A stretch of 18,807 nucleotides of DNA from VFJL01 sp037147395 (lineage in GTDB: Bacteria > Pseudomonadota > Gammaproteobacteria > Burkholderiales > Nitrosomonadaceae): assembly GCA_037147395.1 (NCBI GenBank), contig JBAWVG010000031.1, forward strand, positions 1 to 18,807, read 5' to 3'. The notes beneath the pieces were generated by a model, which saw nothing but the letters and a program-made list of their open reading frames with translations, was not told where the DNA came from and searched no databases. The translations under genes and the position numbers were made by a program. Below, one piece after another: positions 14,915 to 18,807 of the stretch; the first letter of the stretch is position 1; each line of letters opens with the position of its first letter.

Positions 14915-16912
14915 ATGTCTGAACCGGTCTCGCTCTTATTTGGGGTTCATGCTCACCAGCCCGTGGGTAATTTCCCAGAGGTGATCGATGATGCTCATAA
15001 CCGGTGTTACAGACCCTTTCTGAAGGTTCTTCATGGACATCCTGACTTTCATTTTGCGGTCCATTTTTCTGGATGGTTACTCGACTACCTGTTCGAACGA
15101 TTCCCTGAGGATATGAATCTATTGAGGGAGATGGTGGAACGGGGTCAGGTCGAGTTATTTGGTGCAGGTGATACAGAACCGGTCTTGGCCGCTATCCCGA
15201 ATCGTGACCGTATCGGTCAGTTGGAAAGATTCTCCAATAAGCTCGAAACAAGATTAGGCAGTCGTCCTCAAGGGGCCTGGCTGACAGAGAGGGTGTGGGA
15301 GTCGACGGTGGTTCCATCGCTTGTTGAGTGTGGGATGAAGTATGTCATCGTGGATGATTATCACTTCCTCTGCTCCGGTAAGGATCTCTCTGAAATGGAT
15401 GGTTACTTTTCCACCGAGGAGGATGGGAGGAGGTTGGATCTCTTCCCGATATCAGAGTCCCTACGGTACAAACTTCCATTCTCACCGGCCGGTGATGCGG
15501 TCTCATATATCGAGTCCCTGTCAGGGGGAGAGAGATCAAAGGCTGCCATCTATTTTGATGATATCGAGAAGTTCGGTATCTGGCCAGAGACCTTCCAGTG
15601 GGTCTATGAGGAGGGTTGGCTTGACCGGTTCGTTAGTGGTGTGGTCGCATCTTCAAAAATTCGTTCCTGTCACTACCGGGATTATCATTCTTCTGAAAGA
15701 ACGCACGGTGTGGTCTATCTTCCGACGACGTCCTATATCGAGATGAATGAGTGGACCCTCCCGGCAGATCGTGCGGGAGTTTACTCAGGACTGGTTCAGC
15801 ATTCGAAGGTGGGGGGAAGCTATGATCAGGACAAGCCCTTCCTGAGGGGGGGTATCTGGAAGAATTTCTTCTCGATTTACCCAGAATCGAACTGGATGCA
15901 TAAGAGGATGTTGGGCCTGTCATCCAGACTGGATGGTCTGCCGAAGGCGCTTCAGACCAATGAGATGAGGGGGCACTTATACGAGTCCCAATCGAATGAT
16001 GCTTACTGGCATGGTCTGTTCGGGGGGCTGTATCTACCGCACCTGCGTCGTGCGGTCTATAAGGCATTGGTCAGGCTCGAGTCTGTGATGGACGAGTGCT
16101 CACCACGACCGGATCACTTTATTGAGGATACGGATCTTGATGGGGTGGGTGAGGTCTATCTGCAAAATGGTACGGTCCAATTGGTACTTAAGTTAGATGG
16201 CTTTGCATCGGTCTGTGAGATGGATTCTTATCCACTCGGGCATAACTTTGGTGACACCTTGAGACGGCAGTCTGAGCATTATCACAGGCGGATTTTGGAG
16301 GGTGTTACGGGGTCGGTCGGGGGGTCAGTTGGGGGTATTGTCTCTGCACATGATCGTGTGCATTTTAAGCATGAGATCAGTCAATCCGATCTGGAGATTG
16401 ACGACCACCCACGTTCTTTATTCGTTGACCGGTTGGAGGGGGTATTCATGCACTACCGGTATCAACTGTCTGATGATGGTGTTCACTTTAAGGCGGAGGG
16501 GTCTGGTACTTCGGTTGCAAAACTTTTTGAGATTTGGGGTGATCGGGTCGATGTCTCTTACCATTTCACGGGGGAATTGGTCGGTCATTTCAGTACCGAG
16601 ATCAATCTCTCCATGCCGAGCTGTGATGGGTGGGGTGGGCGATATATCTATCTGGGAGAGATCACAGGTGGATTTGGTCAGCCGCTCGAGATCGATCAGA
16701 TGGACCAGATTATTCTGGATGATGATGTACTCGGAGGAAGGCTAATCCTCCGAGCCTCATCACCGGTCAGATTGTCCGCTCATCCGCATTACTCAGTATC
16801 ACAATCAGAAGGTGGCTTCGAGAGGATCATGCAGTCTGTGACTTTGATCCTTGCCTGGCCGGTCAGTCAGGCTAGGATAAACATCAGCATGGTAATCAGT
16901 GCTCGGGAGTGA
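14915..16912 (+). CDS. GH57 4-alpha-glucanotransferase / alpha-amylase-like enzyme
   Basis: The 665-residue protein resembles the GH57 4-alpha-glucanotransferase of Thermococcus litoralis along its length, judged from memory. Shared blocks are FGVHAHQPVGNF at 9-20, AGDTEPVLAAIPNRDR near 84-99, AWLTERVWES with the nucleophile E125, VDDYHF at 146-151, and YFDDIEKFGIWPE with the acid/base at D215/D216; the archaeal enzyme has a glycine where isoleucine 217 stands. The C-terminal half (about 400-665) is the beta-sandwich typical of this subgroup, interrupted near 462-475 by a glycine-rich stretch, GSVGGSVGG. The enzyme would move alpha-1,4-glucan segments between chains, so it could replace MalQ in processing the stubs left by GlgP. 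Its ATG is 3 bases after the previous stop, with an AGGA about 8 bases upstream. Hydrolase rather than transferase activity cannot be excluded. Confidence 0.92.
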   Translation: MSEPVSLLFGVHAHQPVGNFPEVIDDAHNRCYRPFLKVLHGHPDFHFAVHFSGWLLDYLFERFPEDMNLLREMVERGQVELFGAGDTEPVLAAIPNRDRIGQLERFSNKLETRLGSRPQGAWLTERVWESTVVPSLVECGMKYVIVDDYHFLCSGKDLSEMDGYFSTEEDGRRLDLFPISESLRYKLPFSPAGDAVSYIESLSGGERSKAAIYFDDIEKFGIWPETFQWVYEEGWLDRFVSGVVASSKIRSCHYRDYHSSERTHGVVYLPTTSYIEMNEWTLPADRAGVYSGLVQHSKVGGSYDQDKPFLRGGIWKNFFSIYPESNWMHKRMLGLSSRLDGLPKALQTNEMRGHLYESQSNDAYWHGLFGGLYLPHLRRAVYKALVRLESVMDECSPRPDHFIEDTDLDGVGEVYLQNGTVQLVLKLDGFASVCEMDSYPLGHNFGDTLRRQSEHYHRRILEGVTGSVGGSVGGIVSAHDRVHFKHEISQSDLEIDDHPRSLFVDRLEGVFMHYRYQLSDDGVHFKAEGSGTSVAKLFEIWGDRVDVSYHFTGELVGHFSTEINLSMPSCDGWGGRYIYLGEITGGFGQPLEIDQMDQIILDDDVLGGRLILRASSPVRLSAHPHYSVSQSEGGFERIMQSVTLILAWPVSQARINISMVISARE

Positions 16913-16935
16913 TCCGAATCAGTCGGAGCACTGAT
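16895..16935 (+). terminator. Stem-loop across the stop codon of the second GH57 gene
   Basis: ATCAGTGCTC at 16895-16904 and GAGCACTGAT at 16926-16935 are perfect 10-base arms around a 21-base loop that contains the TGA at 16910-16912. There is no T-run directly after it, so it may protect the 3' end or act in Rho-dependent termination rather than intrinsic termination. Confidence 0.4.
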
Positions 16936-16977
16936 CCCCGGCCTCCCGCTCTCTAGATGAGAATCTGTCCGTTTTGT

Positions 16978-16993
16978 AAAAAAGGGCTTTTTT
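16978..16993. terminator. Possible bidirectional terminator between convergent genes
   Basis: Six A, GGGC and six T (16978-16993) can fold as a short A/T-rich stem and give a T-run on both strands. It lies between the convergent GH57 and PAS genes. The stem is weak and the loop very tight, so the call is tentative. Confidence 0.35.
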
Positions 16994-17031
16994 GAGGGAT
17001 CTGTCTGAGGGTGTAATCGGCTGGTCGCGAT

Positions 17032-17391
17032 CTACTGGCGCAGCTCTCTGCGGTCAAGGATCTCGCACTGGAGGAGCATTCTATTTCCGTAGTGTGCATC
17101 CGTGATATTGATTCCGATCGGGAAGAGGGTTCCATCCTTATGGCGGGCGACCGATTCAAAACGACCTGTGGGGTGGTTTAGGTGATCCTTCAGCATGTCC
17201 ATGAAATGATCCGTATCCACTAACAAGTCCAGGTCCTTGATGGGGTGAGAGATGATGTCATCTCTCGAGTACCCGAGGCTATCGCAGCAAAGATCATTTG
17301 CATAGGCAACGCGTCCATTCCCATCCAAGATGAAGAGCGGGTTATTCTGCCTGGCCCTTCCGTATGATCTGGAATGCTCAAGATTTGTCAT
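17032..17391 (-). CDS. Single-domain PAS protein
   Basis: The 119-residue protein consists almost entirely of one PAS fold. NPLFILDGNGRVAYANDLCC begins the domain at about residue 17, LGYSRDDIISHPIKDL is the usual helix after the core strands, and GRFESVARHKDGTLFPIGIN is the hallmark PAS strand pair (HKDGTxFP). There is no output domain (GGDEF, EAL, kinase) and none is hidden in another frame downstream. GGAG lies 7 bases before the ATG at 17391. Such orphan PAS proteins may sense a ligand and act on a partner, or be a remnant of a larger sensor. The cysteine pair at 35-36 is notable but not a known cofactor motif. The ligand is unknown. It lies on the same strand as the next two genes, 107 bases after the DUF2934-like gene. 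Confidence 0.82.
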   Translation of the reverse strand: MTNLEHSRSYGRARQNNPLFILDGNGRVAYANDLCCDSLGYSRDDIISHPIKDLDLLVDTDHFMDMLKDHLNHPTGRFESVARHKDGTLFPIGINITDAHYGNRMLLQCEILDRRELRQ

Positions 17392-17498
17392 TTCAATTCT
17401 CCGTATCTGATATTTAAATTGAATCTCTGTTTCTAGGTGAGATCTGCTGCTAATTCAAGGGGAGGGGTAATCCTTTGGGTTGGCACCGGTCAGGAGTC

Positions 17499-17738
17499 CT
17501 ATTGGTAGATCGAGGACTCATTCTCGTCATGAATCCACCCCCTTAATGCATCACCATCATGGAAGCCTCGTTGCTCAGCCAGGTAGTAAGTGGCCTCATC
17601 AATCTCGTCCGGACGAAAGTCCTGGATTAACCAGCTACGTGCCTGTTTGGCTGCGATCGAGCTTGGTCGATCTTCATCCATTCTGGGTGACTTTACAGAG
17701 AGTCCCCTCTGTACGGGTCCAGACATCTTCTTGTCCAT
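17499..17738 (-). CDS. Small DUF2934-like protein
   Basis: The protein has 79 residues and no known function. The C-terminal segment, with IDEATYYLAEQRGFHDGD followed by LRGWIHDENE, fits the short helical DUF2934 pattern (an A-Y-x-L-A-E-x-R-G stretch, then a W within a charged helix). The N-terminal 40 residues are basic, polar and probably disordered. GAGGA lies 9 bases before the ATG at 17738, which supports the start. A promoter-like sequence lies about 75 bases upstream. No membrane segment or signal peptide is present. DUF2934 assignment is from memory of the pattern and should be confirmed. Confidence 0.7.
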   Translation of the reverse strand: MDKKMSGPVQRGLSVKSPRMDEDRPSSIAAKQARSWLIQDFRPDEIDEATYYLAEQRGFHDGDALRGWIHDENESSIYQ

Positions 17739-17960
17739 TCTTGAAATTCCTCGTTATTGTTAACTGAGTTGGGTGACCTGATACAGGGCTAATCTTTATA
17801 ATAAGATAATCATATCTTAAAGTACAGTAACTTTGAAACAAATTTAAAGGGATGTCAATTAACTCAGTAAAATACTTGTTAAGAGGCGTAATCCCTCAAC
17901 AAAAAACTATTTCATCTTCGGCTTAAGATTGAACGGCCACGGCGCGAGATGAGTAGATCT
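17739..17960. promoter_or_regulatory. A/T-rich gap with palindrome and promoter-like sequence
   Basis: TAAGATA at 17802-17808 and TATCTTA at 17813-17819 form a perfect 7-base palindrome with a 4-base spacer. On the minus strand TATGAT (17814-17809) lies within it, with TTCAAA (17837-17832) 17 bases upstream; together they make a plausible promoter for the DUF2934-like gene with a regulator site on top. ACTGAGTT near 17763 and AACTCAGT near 17861 are a loose distant inverted repeat. No convincing terminator for the PilZ gene was seen. Confidence 0.4.
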
Positions 17961-18807
17961 TTAAAGTTCTTGGCCCTCAATTTTGAGCTTAATCAGATAC
18001 TGCTGGATCATCGTGAGAGCCCTTTGCTCAGTTGCACTCGTAAACTCAAGACCAGCTCGTAGACACCGGGTTCCGTCCCTCTGAGTGCCCTCTGAGACAG
18101 ACCTCACTTGAACACTCACTTTCGCAATTCCCACAGAAGTAAGATCAATAAGGCCTCCTTGATACTCAACGCCGATCTCAAAGGGAACTTCATGAGAGGG
18201 GCCAATAACGCGCATCCCACCTTGACTGATATTCTTGATGAAAGTATTTGAGAACACGCCTTCTGAAATGGGCAGTTTAAATTTAAGTTGGACATTTCCT
18301 GGGATATCGGTACGGAAGCACTCTCTCCTTTGGACGCGTCTCAAACACTTTGGAAATTTAGCCCTGAATGCACCCGCACCCTCGAACTCGATTTCATTGA
18401 GGTCTAAACACGTAAAATAAATCGGCACCTGATTCAGTAAAGAAGAGGCCTTTAAATTTTTGGATTTTACGGCTCTCAGGTTTGCTGCTGCATCTGCCCC
18501 ACAATCGAATATGATCTCTCGACGCCCTACATCAACGCCGATGATGGTCGTTAAAATAACATCATTGCCGAAGGTCAGTGTTGTTAACGATTTAGAGCGC
18601 ATCATTGATCGGAGGATGTAGAGGATCTCGATCCGAGAGCTCACTAGGAACTTATCAGTGACCGTTTCAATCTCTAAATCGATGGGTAGATGAAGGACTT
18701 TTTCAGTCGCGACTATAATGGACTCTTGTTGGAGGACTTTCTGACTTTGGATCAGTTCATCCTTCTCGGCGAGCAACTGTCTCAGTTGTTCAATCTCACG
18801 CTGCAGA
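17961..18807 (-). CDS. PilZ-domain protein, YcgR-like, 5' end outside window
   Basis: The frame stays open to the right edge of the window, so the gene starts beyond base 18807; the TTG at 18776 is an internal leucine of a coiled coil (EIEQLRQLLAEKDELIQSQK). Next come a YcgR/PilZN-like beta domain (FLVSSRIEILYILRSMM, then LTTIIGVDVGRREIIFDC) and a C-terminal PilZ domain. RRECFRTDIP carries the RxxxR motif and NISQGGMRV the [D/N]xSxxG motif; both bind cyclic di-GMP, so binding is likely. YcgR proteins slow the flagellar motor when cyclic di-GMP is high. The long N-terminal coiled coil is not part of E. coli YcgR and could mediate oligomerisation or partner binding. About 282 residues are visible. 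No flagellar or pilus gene is in the window to confirm the target. Confidence 0.88.
   Translation of the reverse strand, partial: LQREIEQLRQLLAEKDELIQSQKVLQQESIIVATEKVLHLPIDLEIETVTDKFLVSSRIEILYILRSMMRSKSLTTLTFGNDVILTTIIGVDVGRREIIFDCGADAAANLRAVKSKNLKASSLLNQVPIYFTCLDLNEIEFEGAGAFRAKFPKCLRRVQRRECFRTDIPGNVQLKFKLPISEGVFSNTFIKNISQGGMRVIGPSHEVPFEIGVEYQGGLIDLTSVGIAKVSVQVRSVSEGTQRDGTRCLRAGLEFTSATEQRALTMIQQYLIKLKIEGQEL

Noticed and set aside
1..18807. tRNA, rRNA or known riboswitch
   Set aside because: No cloverleaf, rRNA signature or recognisable riboswitch consensus was found by eye in the gaps; a covariance-model search could settle it.

Overview
The window is a chromosomal glycogen (alpha-1,4-glucan) metabolism locus. 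The proteins resemble those of a Gram-negative proteobacterium, most likely a gammaproteobacterium: the phosphoglucose isomerase, GlgA, GlgB and GlgC align by memory with the E. coli enzymes along their whole length, and a YcgR-type PilZ protein and a DUF2934-like protein sit at the right end. I cannot name the genus. Base composition is near 50% G+C by eye, falling in the fic promoter and in the gap at 17739-17960.

Layout. At 1-2537 (+) is a glucan phosphorylase whose first codons lie left of the window. At 2564-3694 (-) is a Fic protein, convergent with it and preceded by a striking array of short inverted and direct repeats. At 3794-8201 (-) run thiolase, pgi and glgA, with gaps of 31 and 45 bases, probably one transcription unit. 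At 8202-9357 the minus-strand series is interrupted by a plus-strand RelE/HigB-type toxin and XRE-type antitoxin pair, flanked on one side by the real 3' end of glgB and on the other by a decayed second copy of it. At 9358-11625 (-) is glgB. Divergent from it, at 11831-16912 (+), are glgC and two GH57 genes, the two GH57 genes only three bases apart. At 17032-18807 (-) are a lone PAS protein, a DUF2934-like protein and the C-terminal part of a PilZ protein.

How the genes fit together. Pgi interconverts fructose-6-P and glucose-6-P; a phosphoglucomutase, not seen here, would supply glucose-1-P. GlgC makes ADP-glucose, GlgA polymerises it and GlgB branches the chain. GlgP and the GH57 enzymes degrade or remodel the polymer. 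No GlgX-type debranching enzyme and no MalQ is present; a GH57 4-alpha-glucanotransferase-like protein may fill part of that role. The thiolase points to acyl-CoA or polyhydroxyalkanoate metabolism, another carbon store, but no other such gene is in view.

The most unusual structure is the 1079-base direct repeat arrangement around the toxin-antitoxin pair. The two glgB tails align without gaps for about 220 bases, yet only a 59-base core is identical. Recombination in that core would remove the toxin-antitoxin pair and restore a continuous glgB-thiolase-pgi-glgA series. The second is the six-site operator-like array at the fic promoter, built as two triplets with an exact 54-base offset.
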